From assembly GCA_025602905.1 (NCBI GenBank), contig JAHLKI010000049.1:1-64000 (forward strand): a stretch of DNA of 64,000 nt, given 5' to 3'. This DNA is from Phlyctochytrium arcticum (taxonomy: Eukaryota > Chytridiomycota > Chytridiomycetes > Chytridiales > Chytridiaceae). The position numbers and the translations under genes were made by a program. Below, piece by piece: positions 23,533-34,634 of this stretch. The notes beneath the pieces were generated by a model. It did not search any database. It saw only the letters and a list, made by a program, of their open reading frames with translations, and was not told the origin of the DNA. Numbering within the stretch: position 1 is the stretch's first letter; every line of letters starts with the position of its first letter.

Positions 23533-25976
23533 TTAATTCCCATTAACTCCTCCTTTAGCCGTACACAAATGCGTATGATGCTGTCCCCCCTCCTTTTCCG
23601 AGCATACTTCCACTTCCTTGACCCACTCATCCTCCAATAACGCCTTCATGTTCATCCGTTTGGTAGGGTTGGGTTCGAGTAACCCGTACATGACGCGGCG
23701 CGGGCCGGGGGGAAGTTTATCCAACGGCCAGAATTTTTTTAGGTTGTCCAGGTAGTGTTTATACCGGGGGTCAGAGGTACAGGCTGCCTTCCAGGGGATA
23801 GAGTTGTAAATCATCACGTAGCTATTCAAAAAAAAAGGGGGTTAGGATTAAAGTGAAAAGGTGAGAAAGGGGATGGTGGACGTACTAGATGATCCCGATA
23901 CTCCATATATCGACCAATTCAGAATCATACTCTCTTGTTTCAAATTCTTCGGGTGCAATGTAGGGTCCAGATCCACAGAGTCCTTTGGCTTTGCGGGTAA
24001 GTGTACAGAAGGGTGTACGGAAAACTTCCGAGACGCCAAAATCCGTGATTTTAAGGATCCGACCGGGTCGATCTAATAAAAGGTTTTCGGGTTTAAGATC
24101 CCGGTGAGCGACACCCATGGAATGTAAGTACTCGACGCCCTGAACGAGTTGTTTGAAGTAGCAGTTGACTTCCGAAGAGTTTTTCAATGTTCCGCCGTGG
24201 ATACGACCAAATAGGTCGCCACCCGCACAGTACTCCATCACGACACACCAATGGCGTTTTTCGTCTTGGATCAAGTCAACGGTGCTCACGACGTTTTCGT
24301 GGTGAAGGGTAGACGAAATACAGAATTCGGCAATCAGTTTCTTGACGTATTCTTTTTGGGTTTCATTCTTGCGGCGTTTCCGGAATTCCTTGATGGCGAG
24401 TTTGGTCGCGCGGTTGTCGGCGGGGCAGCAGAGACGGACAACGGCGTTGGCGCCCCGGCCTAGGATTTGCTGTTTTTGGCCGTATTTCGACAAAGAGTTT
24501 TCCGAGAGGGAACGGGCCATGGAGGGTTTTTCGGAATCGGGGGAATGGGAGGTGGTTGATGAGGAGTTGGGGGTTAGATTGGGTGGGGTGATGGACGACG
24601 GGCCAGCCGCGGTGGAAGTTGAAGCAGTCACGACGGCATCACGGGGAATGTGAGGCGAGTAATGGCTTTCGGCCGCACGGCTCGCAGCTGCCGCTGCCGT
24701 CGTCTTTTTGTGCCGGGCACTCATAATCAAGTCTTTGAAGAGATTATGGGATGTCTGGTGATGCGTCGATGCCTCTTTGTGATGCGAGGACGAGGAGGCG
24801 GTCGAGGATGTTGCGCTGTCGGGGTCCGAGTCGCTGCTTTTCCCACTGGACTGTTCGTCAGAGCTATAGTCGGGGGATGAAGGATGAGCGGCGGCAGAGG
24901 GACTAGGCGGGCCACCACTACTGCTAGACTGGGGGGCCGAGGCAAAGGCCATGGTGGAGGGGGGAGGGGGAGGTGGGGGAGTAGGTTTAGAGCGACCGCC
25001 ATGCAACAAGTCGTAAAACAAGCTAGATTTAGTGGCGCGACGCTGGGGTTGGGCCGGGCGAACGAGTTCGGGCTCTGATTCCGAGCCAGATCCCTCGGTG
25101 TCAGACTGACCACCTTTGAACATGGAGGGTCCACGGGCGGGTTTGCCTCGAGAAATCAGACTGCCAGCTGGGTTTTTGACGAGAATGACTCCATTGCCGC
25201 TATGACCCCCTCCAAGGCCACCACCCGAATTGGCACCGCCCAAGGCAGAGGTACGATCTGAGGATGATCCACCGCCGCGACGATTAGAACCGTTCCCAGA
25301 AGAGTGTTCGGCAACGTCGGCGAGACGCATAGCTTCGGTCAACGAGTTTTTGCGGCGACGAGGGCGGCCAAAGAACCCGCCCTCCGAGTCAGAGTCCTCG
25401 GTTCCCGAGTGTTCGTCGGCGGATTCGGCTTCACTGCCGCTGCCATAGGAGCGGCGCGAGCGACCAAAGACGGGTCCACGTTCTTCGTCGCCAGAAGACT
25501 CTCCGGGATGGAAAATGCGGTACAAAATATTACGTTTAGGGGGTGCGGGGAATATAGCTGGTATTATGCTTTATTCGTTTTCTGTTAGTTTTGGGTGATT
25601 TCACTTTTAGGATAGGGAAAACTCACTCCAATTCACTACGGGAGCCGTCTTTGGATAGGTTGGGAACGATGGGAGGGCGTTTGTCATTGTGATGGTGGTG
25701 GTGGCTCTGACTGGCAGAGCTACTGGATATTGACGACGCCGAGACGGAGCGGGCGGTCGTAGTGGGAGGTTTTTGGGCGTGATGATTTGAGGTGGTTGCA
25801 GACTGTTGCTGTTGCTGTTCCTGCGACGAATTCTGCTGTGATGAAGTTTGTCGCTGCTGTTGCTGCTGCTGGGACTGTTGTTGTTGTTGTTGCTGTTGTT
25901 GCGACTGCTCCTGTTGGGGATGGCGGGGTTTTTCCGACAGACCCGGGGTCCAAATCTCTGTTGCAAATGTTGCCAT
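23533..25976 (-). CDS. HAL/SAT4-type (Npr1 family) serine/threonine kinase
   Basis: Fungus-specific kinase family (yeast Hal4/Sat4, Hal5, Npr1) that controls plasma-membrane transporters, notably K+ uptake. A long disordered N-terminus has a CAG/CAA-encoded poly-Gln tract (about 25800-25915) and His, Ser and Pro runs. The kinase domain follows: P-loop ILGRGANAVVRL, VAIK-type lysine in KLAIKEFRKRR, HRD loop VAHRDLKPENLLL, DFG in KITDFGVSEVF, and APE as YIAPEEF. SEVFRTPF and CGSGPYIAPE are typical of this family. The last exon continues from WSIGII into YYVMIYNSIPWKAAC across an intron at about 23825-23887. The junction after exon 1 (near 25625) is uncertain: the best donor by sequence and the best by phase differ. 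ATG at 25976. Confidence 0.9.
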
Positions 25977-28076
25977 ATTGCTAATTGTCGTTGGGGGTGT
26001 GTGTCCTTGTCTCTGGTTTGAGATGCTCCTGAGATGCTAATGGGGTGTCAGTTGGGTTGGTTGGCAAGTGTCATTTTCCATGTACTTGCCTTGCTGTTCA
26101 CCGCTGCAATCCTCTGTCTCTCTCTGTTGTTGTCCTCAGTACACAGAGTACCAAAGTCCTGCTGAATTATACTAAACTGTTCAAGTAACGTAAAGTCAAG
26201 GGAAAAAGTAAAAGAAAAAGAAAAACTCCAGGGCTTTGGGCCCTGCGCTTTTCCTTTTGCCTTGGCTCTCGCTTTCGCTGCTCTCTTTGTTCCCCGCCTT
26301 TGCCGGTTCCCCGCCCGGGCATAACCCTAGCCCTAGCTAGACTGGTCACGTGAGACAGCGGCAGCTGTCGGCATTCGATCCCCCTGGAACCTTCTGGAAC
26401 CCCCTGGAACCCCTGCACACTGTGGGCTCTGAGCCCAGAGTCCCTACACGCCTGGTGCGTGGCTCCAATAGCGTGTGGCTTTTTTGTGCTAAAAACTTGT
26501 GGGAGCTTATGTAAAATGACCTCTTGAACCCTAAGAACTTGAGATTCACCAGCTCGCGAGCTCGTGAGATCCTAAGATCACTGCCAGGCATTTCCAGACA
26601 ACTTGAGCAGCACATAACTTCTAGTCTATCAGTTCCAGACGCCCGCAGCGCCAGACACTATAGAGCAGCATATACCGCTCCCAGATATATCAACCCCAAA
26701 AGTCTGACCATACTCACACATATATATACATCGACTACACTCGTTACCAAAATGGGAGAGCACCGGAGAGCATGCATTTTGACATTCCAAATACTAGCAG
26801 AAACCGGTATAGAGAACGTCGGTTTGCCGCAAGTGAAGTTTTTCGAACAGATTTCATCATGTTAAGGAAGTCTGCGAGGAAAGGTGCATCATGGTAACGC
26901 TTCAACGCCTCCAAGTTTATCGGAGGTACCTCCCTCCCTTTAGTCCCTTACCTCCCTCCCTATATATCATAATGAAATTGGTACTGCCTGAGATTTGCCT
27001 GCCCCAGACGAAAAGAGTACCACTGTCATCTTCAAGATAGTGCGAATTCTCTTACGCAACATGAATGGTCCCGCCAACCTTACTTTTCCTGCCATAACGA
27101 CTATACTGTACTTACTGGATTGGTTCGTTGCCCGCATCTCCGCCCCAAAAAAATAAACTATGGTTATAATACAATACGGTACTACGGTACTCCTCTTTGA
27201 GAAAACTGACAGCAACATTCCGACGCGTAAGACCTTCTATTACCTGATAAAATAAATTGCTGCGAAAACTGACAGCACGCGTCACTTACCTCAGCACATT
27301 CCGACGCGTAAAACCTTCTATTACCTGAAATCTGTGCGAATGCGCGGATCCCACTGTCTTCACTTGTGGAGAGAACGAACACGCATGTACACGTACATAT
27401 GTTGAGGTCTCCCTCACGCTCCCTTCGGAATAATTTACGGTTTTTACCAATAAGAACAACCTCGATAACCGTTGCAATCCTGAGTTCACTTTACAACACG
27501 TCGGAATCTTTATTTGTTGCGCCGGATATCCCATTCGTTTTGACAACGTAGGTTGACAATGACGTTGCGAGTTCTTCAAAAACATAACTGATCTTTTTTG
27601 CAGGAGAATATTTCCGAACTCTGTCCCGCCCGCAATCATTTCGTTTCTCCGCAACACGGTCGTTGTCCTTGTCCGGTCGAAACCTTGAACACATTTGCCG
27701 ATAATCATCATTGTCGTTCGAAATTTTGCAGTTTCCTCTGAACACGTAGGTTAACGTAGCTTTTCCACGCTTACCGGATGGATCACTAACTTGTTTTTAA
27801 AGCATTTAGAGCACTCGTTCATAAAATTTGACGCCTTTCAGTCAACAATACCCCCGCTTCCTGCCAACTTTTGGCTGGCGCCCTTCCCAACGTCTTTGCA
27901 ACCTGAAGCTCATCGCGCCCGCCACCTCTCCGGAACTTATTATGTAAGTTTGTCTTGCATCCTACCAAATTATCCAATGATTGACCTCTCAATGGTTTAT
28001 TTATGCAGCTCGTCATTTGCTGCTGCTGCCCGACCATTATGCTCTGATTGCTCAAAGTCCTCCATCCGCATCGACC
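25977..28076. other. Kinase promoter and 5' region of the Fanzor-like gene
   Basis: Mostly noncoding. From 26.2 to 26.7 kb it is pyrimidine- and repeat-rich, with CTGGAACC-type short repeats near 26385-26410 and TACCTCCCTCCC repeated at about 26927-26962. A strong GT-AG pair (GTAAGT at 27944, TTATGCAG ending at 28008) lies just before the Fanzor-like gene. Since no upstream ATG is open into the downstream frame, I read it as a 5' UTR intron. A 141-codon minus-strand frame (27286-27711) has no recognisable content. Confidence 0.45.
27201..27328. repeat. Short direct repeat upstream of the Fanzor-like gene
   Basis: Two near-identical units are placed head to tail. GAAAACTGACAGCA, ACATTCCGACGCGTAA and ACCTTCTATTACCTGA occur at 27201-27247 and again at 27263-27328, the second copy with about 18 extra bases in the middle. 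This looks like a tandem duplication or part of an element's end. Confidence 0.8.
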
Positions 28077-31000
28077 ATGGTGACTGGTTATTACATCACT
28101 CGGCCAGTGGGACGACTGCGGGGTCTTTGTCAAGCCGGTTACCCCGGGGTTGAAGGACACCTACGCGCAGCGGTCGAAGATGTGGATACTGCGCTATTTG
28201 ATGCTTGGAATCTCGCTCATGTGCATTTCCAACGACAAGCCGGAGCATTTTTGACAGCTTGTACTGATGAAGCAGCAGGTATAGTGGTCATCTTATCCGG
28301 TCCATGAAAGGGCTCAAAAAGTAATTATCCTTTGTTTTACAGAAGTCATTGTTCCCGAGGGGTTGACCTTAGATGGCTGTGGGTCTAGCCAGACCTATTT
28401 TGAACACATGCTTCGAATCGCAGTGGACATTCCAACTCCCGGTACTCACCGCCACCCTGTATTTCCATCGCTTCGCACATCCCTAGACCACTTCTTACGC
28501 CCGGCGCAACATGCAAACTTTACCTGGCCAGATGATGAAGAAGAACCCAGAGCACCAGGCCCATACGATCAGCAGCTGTACGCGAGACCAGCGTATTCTC
28601 ACGTTCAGCATGGCCAGCTGTTTGCCATTGAAGCAAAGAAAATGAAGACAGCTTTTACCACTTATGTCGCACTGAATATAGAAGATCATATAAAGCAGAC
28701 GATCAAGCACTGGCTTGGGAAAAACGAAGATCTAGCGTTAAATGCTGACCAAAAAGCTAGGTACAAAGCTTTTGAAAGCAATTCTTGCCGCGGCACCAAA
28801 TTTAACATACAACTCTAGTCTCCAGGACACTGCTTTTGCTTCATCCGTTCTATTTGTGCAGCTTACTCGAGCACGGCACGGTTGAACATGCCCTCACACC
28901 AGGTAACCTAATTCTATTTGCTGGGCTCCCGGTGAACGCAGCTCAGCAAGGACAATATGTTCAGTTTCTAAAGTAAGTATTTTTGCGGCGTAAACCGCCA
29001 TCAAATGCGTACTTACTGCCTTTATTTATAGTCCTATCGTTCAACTCATTTCTTGGGCGATGAGGATGATTTTACTTGAAGTTGTAGATTTGCCAACCGC
29101 GGGTTTGGCGACTAATCTTGCAGAAGCACAAGCAGAGGTCCTAGCCAATAAGAACTGGAAATGGAAACGGGTTGTGTCCAGCAAGCACAGTCGCGCCCAC
29201 TATTTACTGCCCCTGTTAGAATGGCTGGCGCGTTACGAAGCGGAGAACCGCCCTAATGCCCTTTCACACGTTCCCCTATGTCCCGGCGCGACTTCCCGAG
29301 GCACTCGTTTCGTGCAATTCGACTACCGCGCATTGTGCGAGACTCTCGGTCGGCGTTCCAATCCCCCCATTATGATAACGGATCCAGTGGCAGCCTGTGT
29401 CCGGCATTTATCCAAAGATGGCCGAGACTTTCCGAACGATAATAAATCGCGATCGGACGTTTTCTTCCAAATATTCAATCGTGGAAAAGCTCGGTTTCTG
29501 ACACTCGATCATGAAGGGCAGACGTGCTTCGTCGCAATGGCCATCTCATCCCCATCAGGCGTCTGTCTTTGATTACCAACGGATATGAAGCCAAGTTGAC
29601 TTTTGAGGTGCTCGGACAGGGAGAACTGCGACAGCGTAAGTAGCCTGGAAAGATTTTTTTTGATTGTTCACTTCGGGTTTAACGGACCGTCTTTAGGAAG
29701 GATCCCCCTGATTACGGAACTCTCGGAGCCTCGTCACCCTGCTCATGCAGAGTTTCGGCAGGTCCAAGACCCAGACCAGAGTGGGGGAGGCCTCTTTGCC
29801 ATCAATCGCCGCCCAATCGCCCCTGCTGCACGGGTGCTAGGCCAGCCTCCGTGCCGACCAGTGATTGGCATTGATTTCGGCCAAAGATTCCAGGTTGTGG
29901 CAGTGTCACAAAATCTGGCCTCGATTGCAGAGGCGGCTGAAGTAAACTTGCGACGGCCCGATGCTGCCGAGGAGGAAGTCCGGGAGGCCCATCGACAATC
30001 GCGCAGACAGGCGATTACGCGTGTACGGGGTCGCCACTACAGAGAGAAGAGTCTGACCGCATGGTTTGAGCGGAAACATGCGTACCGCGTGGCAAATACA
30101 CAGGGGCTGCCAGGTCGGTTGTTTTGCGTGCTTTCTATGTCCATACTGGATGCTGAATTGCCCCCTGCTCACAACAGTACTCATTGATGAAGTACGCGGC
30201 AGGAAAGCAGAATTGAATGGGTTAGGGACGCGAAGCACGTTGGCCTACCTTCACACCGTCTACGGCAATCTAGACGAAATGCGATTGCATTTTAGGGGAG
30301 CGCTCTATACCCGTTGCTCTCTGACCCGAGGAACCGCCCGCCAGAGTGCCTTGACCACACTAGCCCGCTACATTATCGACCCGCGCTTTGTCAATGCGCA
30401 AGGGGTCGCGCTCGCCGAGCAAATGCAACTCACAGGCAAGAACAGGACACAGAACATGCACTTGACATGATTTTTAACAAATTGCAACGCACAGGCATGA
30501 TCAGCGCCATGCGTGATCGCAACACGCGGAGACGCCTGGCCAACCTGCAACCCGGAAACCCGCAAGGTAGAGTCAACTTTGAGGATCCCCACAGGCTGAT
30601 GTCACTGACTGACGGTGAGTTTAGCACTCCGACCCGCCCCGTTAATCGCCTGCGGCTGGGCCAATTTCCATTGGGCCAAAGGCCATGGTTCTGTCCCGCC
30701 AAAGAGCCTGGCCCGGGAGATGGCAGTCCAGGGGGCGACGGTGGCAATGATGAGCGAGAAAGGGAGCAGCGAGCGGGATTCGGCTCAGATGGGTCGCATG
30801 GAGGAGCGAACGGCCATGCGCCAACCTCTACCCATCCTGCTATTGACGGATGAGGTGCGTCTGCGGGTGCCACGCTGTTCCCAGCACCGCAAGCAACGGC
30901 TTCGTCGCAGTAATCTCGGTCATCGGCGCCGCCTTTACTGCACCCTTCCAGACGATAACAAGGTTCTCACTTCTGGCTGTCCCTCCAACCAACCTCCTCC

Positions 31001-31238
31001 ACCCAATCGGCCCGGTGTCGTCCATCTCAGGCTACGGCAGAGTCGCACTGCCAACGCCATTTTCCCTCCCGCCCAGCAGCAAGCACCCCATCGTGTCATT
31101 TTGGACAGCGATGTTAATGCCGCCAGCATTATGCGGTACCTCCTCTGGATGTACAGCCACTATCGCGGGGCCCGAGCACCTTGGAACGTTGCTGCTGGGT
31201 TTGCCTATCAGCCGCCGCCGTCACATTTATGGCATTAG
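28077..31238 (+). CDS. Fanzor-like (eukaryotic TnpB family) RuvC nuclease
   Basis: Candidate RNA-guided DNA endonuclease. Proposed exons are 28077-28278, 28343-28760, 28862-28972, 29032-29493, 29559-29635, 29697-30113, 30178-30389, 30446-30566 and 30625-31238. All junctions are GT-AG and phase-consistent, giving 877 aa. A helical N-terminal part (FTTYVALNIEDHIKQTIKHW) precedes the wedge-like barrel part ending RRLSLITNGYEAKLTFE. RuvC-I is VIGIDFGQRFQVVAVSQ (Asp483), followed by the helical STLAYLHTVYGNLDEMRLHF. The RuvC-II region reads ACGWANFHWAKGHGSVPPK with Gly684 where TnpB has Glu, and the displaced Fanzor glutamate is LLLTDE (Glu750). RuvC-III is ILDSDVNAASIMRYLLWMY (Asp836). The zinc ribbon between Glu750 and RuvC-III looks degenerate (CSQH, then HLRLRQS). 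The start ATG 28077 is the first in frame after a probable 5' UTR intron. The protein is longer than many Fanzors, and exon 2/3 and 7/8 borders are least sure. Confidence 0.8.
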
Positions 31239-32423
31239 GCGACTGTTCTGAATGGCACACTGAACGGTGTGCATCCATCAATATACAGAAATGGTAAGTT
31301 GCTCAATCTTTTACAAGTCACTTGTCGTTGCACGCACTAAACATCGTAACCCTCTCTCTCCCTGTCCGTCTCCCTGGTTGTCTCGATCTCTCTCTTCTCT
31401 CTCTCTCTTGCCTTCACTGCTTCACTGTAAAGACTGTAATCGTGATTATGTAATAATGGTTCGAATCTTTGCGAATATAGTAGTAGTCCTCCTCCCCGGA
31501 ACACAGGAACCACAGGAACCACAGGAACACACACTGCCGTTCATTCAGCCGTTCATACGAGTACTGTAGTTGAAAAGGTCCCCCGCCATAATCCTGCAAT
31601 GGCATATGCTGATTGCTCTGCCCGAATGAATATGTTGTTGCTCCGAACCATTGCTCATATTAACTCGATCTATTACTCGTAATCTATGCGATATGTCTTT
31701 TGTCTGTCTCGGGCTCTCCAAAGCAGAGTCTTATAATATATGCGCTCTGAGTGCACTGACTCTGGTGCGCCTGAACCCACTGGGCACTGCTGGGGCACTG
31801 GGCACTCGCTCCGACTCGCTCGCAGCCGCTCGCCGCCCCTCGGGAGAATCGACGGAGATGCCCGAGAGATGCAAAAGCAGAGAATCAGAGACCACGTGAC
31901 GCCTGACATAAGCAAGAACGCGTCCGCGAGAGCGCAGCTTGATATGATCAATTGAAAAAAACGCGGCGCGCGCGGCGGCCACGGAACAAACGGCGTCGTG
32001 GTGCGGCGTTGTTTGTGGCGGCGGCCGCTTTGTTGCGGTTTCGGGGCATTTGGAATTTGGTTTACGGGGGTTTCCATTTCCATTAGCGACAGTCTTTTCC
32101 ATTCGCGCAGGGCCCAGGAAAACATACGTTGCAGGCCAGCGTCAATCAACTTTGCCCAAAGTACATTCGCTTCGCAGCAACCCCGTTTCATTCCGCCCAA
32201 CAGCTTATTGCGTTTTTCATCACCTTCTTCACCTTCATTGCTTTCCACCTATAAGGACGTTGAGCGTTGACCTTGGTCCCGTATACTTGAACCCAACCTC
32301 CTACTCCATCCCTCGCCTCTCTCGAAACACTATCCTCCACTCCCCCCACAGCAACCAAAGCACAGAGTGCCGCCTCATTGATTTAACAGCTGCTGCAAGC
32401 ATCCCAAAAAAACAAAAAGCATC
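31239..32423. other. 3' flank of the Fanzor-like gene and Ste12 promoter/leader
   Basis: No coding gene supported. The first 350 bases hold a CT-rich microsatellite-like stretch (about 31350-31412) and three copies of CCACAGGAA-like sequence (about 31500-31530). In TnpB/Fanzor systems the guide RNA usually derives from the 3' end of the gene and its flank, so this is the place to look for one; the sequence itself does not prove it. Nearer Ste12 the region is CT-rich and probably leader. Confidence 0.4.
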
Positions 32424-34634
32424 ATGCCTTTGTCGTCTGCGGACGCTGCTGCTGCTGCTGCTGATGCTCCTTCTATTACGAGTAAGACTACTGCGGGTCC
32501 AGTAGTCGCTGCTGGAGCGAATGAACAACAACAGTACTATGCCCAGGAAACAAGTCTGGTCACCGCGACCCTCTCCGACATGGACCTCGCTCAACATCAC
32601 CAGCAACAGTTACCCCCTCCCCCACCACCACCATCACCCAACTCACAGTACCACCACCTTAACCATCAACACCACCATCAACAACACAACCACTCTAGGA
32701 CTGGCTCCTTTGGTGGCAGCAGCAATTTGACGGAAGGGCTGGCTTCCCTCCCCGTCGTGCATCCCCTTTCTCAACATTCCCAACAGCACCCACAACAACA
32801 ACAACAACAACAACCCGTCATGATGCTGGACATGCAGCAGCAGGCTGCTCCCCACCACCACCCACAAAACAACCAGAATAACCACCAACAAGTGGATACA
32901 TCACATTTGGACCAAGAATCAGGCGAAATCGTCGGAACAATAGACCAAAACGGCCAAAACGCTCATCTCCTCGACTCTCTCAAACTCTTTCTCGCCACTG
33001 CCCCCACCAACTGGGACCCCGACCAAACCGTCAAACGCTTCCCCTTACCCAACGGCGAATACATTTCCTGCGTCCTCTGGAACAATCTCTTTCACATTAC
33101 CGGAACTGATATCGTCCGCTCCCTCACTTACCGATTCCAGGGCTTTGGCCGCCCCGTCAAAAACGTCAAGAAATTCGAAGAGGGCGTCTTTTCCGACTTA
33201 CGGAATTTGAAACCCGGGATTGATGCGACACTCGAAGACCCCCGCTCTGAATTCCTCGAAATGCTCTATAAATCCAATTGCATTCGCACCCAGAAAAAGC
33301 AAAAAGTCTTTTACTGGTTTTCGGTGCCCCATGATCGCCTGTTTATGGATGCTCTTGAGCGGGACTTGAAACGGGAGGCTTTAGGTGTGGAACCGACTAC
33401 TGTGGCTACGAATCCAATGCCGTTGATTCCTACTCTCGAACTCGCGAAACAACAGTGTTTGCCTACCTTGCAATTTCCCAAATCCGAGGATCTGTTGGAA
33501 TCTTCCTCTTCTTCTTCACTGACTTTGGGACCCGCAGCACCACCACCACCACCTCAACAACAACAACAACACATGGCTGGACCATCATCAGAAGGAGGAG
33601 GACCAGGAGGACCTGTTGCGCTGGAAGAATGGATCCATGACTCGCCGGTCGGTCAACAGATTCATCAGCAACAACACCAACTCTACGCTCCTCAACCCCA
33701 ACAACCCCAACCCCATCCTTTAGCCCAATCCCAAGACTTTACCACCTACGATCCCAACCACCAACAACAACAACAAATCCCGTACCTGACCCACGCATCT
33801 CCACCCCTCCCCCACGCCTCTCCCTCCCTCTCCAGCGTCACCTCCGAAGACCCCTCAACCTTTCCCCCCCTCGACCCTGGACAACAACCCCCTTACCCCC
33901 TCTTCTCCCTCTTCGAAGGCTCCCCCAACTACAAACAACGTCGAAGGGCTCAATCCCTCTTTTCCATTTCCAAACCCCAACACACACCACCCCCCTACGG
34001 TCCCCGCCACGCTACCCCCGACCCCCCCGAAAAACGCAACTACACGTGTACATTCGACGGCTGTTCGCGCCGCTTCAAACGCTACGAGCACCTTCGCCGC
34101 CATGAACGGTGTCATACCGGTGAACGACCTTACGTCTGCCCCGTCGACGGATGTGCCAAGGGATTTAGCCGGTCCGATAATTTGGCGCAGCATATGCGGG
34201 TTCATTCTTCTTCTTTGGCCATGCAACCCCAACCCCAACAAGCACAACATCCTACTGCCATGATGAATAAACCCGACTTGAAATTATCTCATAATAGTAG
34301 TCCCATGATGGAATTCGCTGAACCGTTTCAAATCCCTCCTCAACCTTACTACCCACCCTACCATCAACCATCCCACCACACCCATTCCCTCTCTCACCCG
34401 TTCACCCCACCTTTCCTCCCCCACCACCACCAACACCACCAATCCCAGTCCCCCAACCACCAAAGATCCCACTCCCTCCCCTCCGTCTCCTATTTCACAT
34501 CCCAGCCGCAACAGTACATGGACTACAACCCCCAACAACAACAACAGCAGCAACAGCAGCAGCCGGCGTACCTGGTCCACGGGATGGTCCCTAATTCGGG
34601 GTATACCGAACAGGAGGGTGGATATGTACTCTAG
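32424..34634 (+). CDS. STE12: Ste12-like transcription factor with two C2H2 zinc fingers
   Basis: Sequence-specific activator at the end of mating/filamentation MAP-kinase pathways. This is the Ste12/SteA form with C2H2 fingers, found in most fungi but not in S. cerevisiae. A single intronless exon of 736 codons. The STE homeodomain-like region spans about residues 185-310 (LKLFLATAPTNWDPDQTVKR, LWNNLFHITGTDIVRSLTYR, FSDLRNLKPGIDATLEDPRS). Two C2H2 fingers lie at about 540-600 (CTFDGCSRRFKRYEHLRRH and CPVDGCAKGFSRSDNLAQH), joined by the linker TGERPY. Extensive Gln, His and Pro runs surround the domains. The ATG at 32424 is in good context after a CT-rich leader. Confidence 0.95.
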   Translation: MPLSSADAAAAAADAPSITSKTTAGPVVAAGANEQQQYYAQETSLVTATLSDMDLAQHHQQQLPPPPPPPSPNSQYHHLNHQHHHQQHNHSRTGSFGGSSNLTEGLASLPVVHPLSQHSQQHPQQQQQQQPVMMLDMQQQAAPHHHPQNNQNNHQQVDTSHLDQESGEIVGTIDQNGQNAHLLDSLKLFLATAPTNWDPDQTVKRFPLPNGEYISCVLWNNLFHITGTDIVRSLTYRFQGFGRPVKNVKKFEEGVFSDLRNLKPGIDATLEDPRSEFLEMLYKSNCIRTQKKQKVFYWFSVPHDRLFMDALERDLKREALGVEPTTVATNPMPLIPTLELAKQQCLPTLQFPKSEDLLESSSSSSLTLGPAAPPPPPQQQQQHMAGPSSEGGGPGGPVALEEWIHDSPVGQQIHQQQHQLYAPQPQQPQPHPLAQSQDFTTYDPNHQQQQQIPYLTHASPPLPHASPSLSSVTSEDPSTFPPLDPGQQPPYPLFSLFEGSPNYKQRRRAQSLFSISKPQHTPPPYGPRHATPDPPEKRNYTCTFDGCSRRFKRYEHLRRHERCHTGERPYVCPVDGCAKGFSRSDNLAQHMRVHSSSLAMQPQPQQAQHPTAMMNKPDLKLSHNSSPMMEFAEPFQIPPQPYYPPYHQPSHHTHSLSHPFTPPFLPHHHQHHQSQSPNHQRSHSLPSVSYFTSQPQQYMDYNPQQQQQQQQQQPAYLVHGMVPNSGYTEQEGGYVL

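Noticed and set aside
25790..25920. CAG/CAA triplet tract, considered as an independent microsatellite feature
   Set aside because: It encodes the poly-Gln part of the kinase N-terminus and is mixed CAG/CAA, so it is part of the gene.
29060..30470. Reading the Fanzor-like locus as a frameshifted pseudogene
   Set aside because: Each frame change can be explained by a GT-AG intron of normal size and correct phase; the 41-nt alternatives considered first were shorter than any other intron here.
31440..31460. GGTTCGAATC resembling a tRNA B box
   Set aside because: No A box or cloverleaf-compatible arms upstream; not a tRNA gene.
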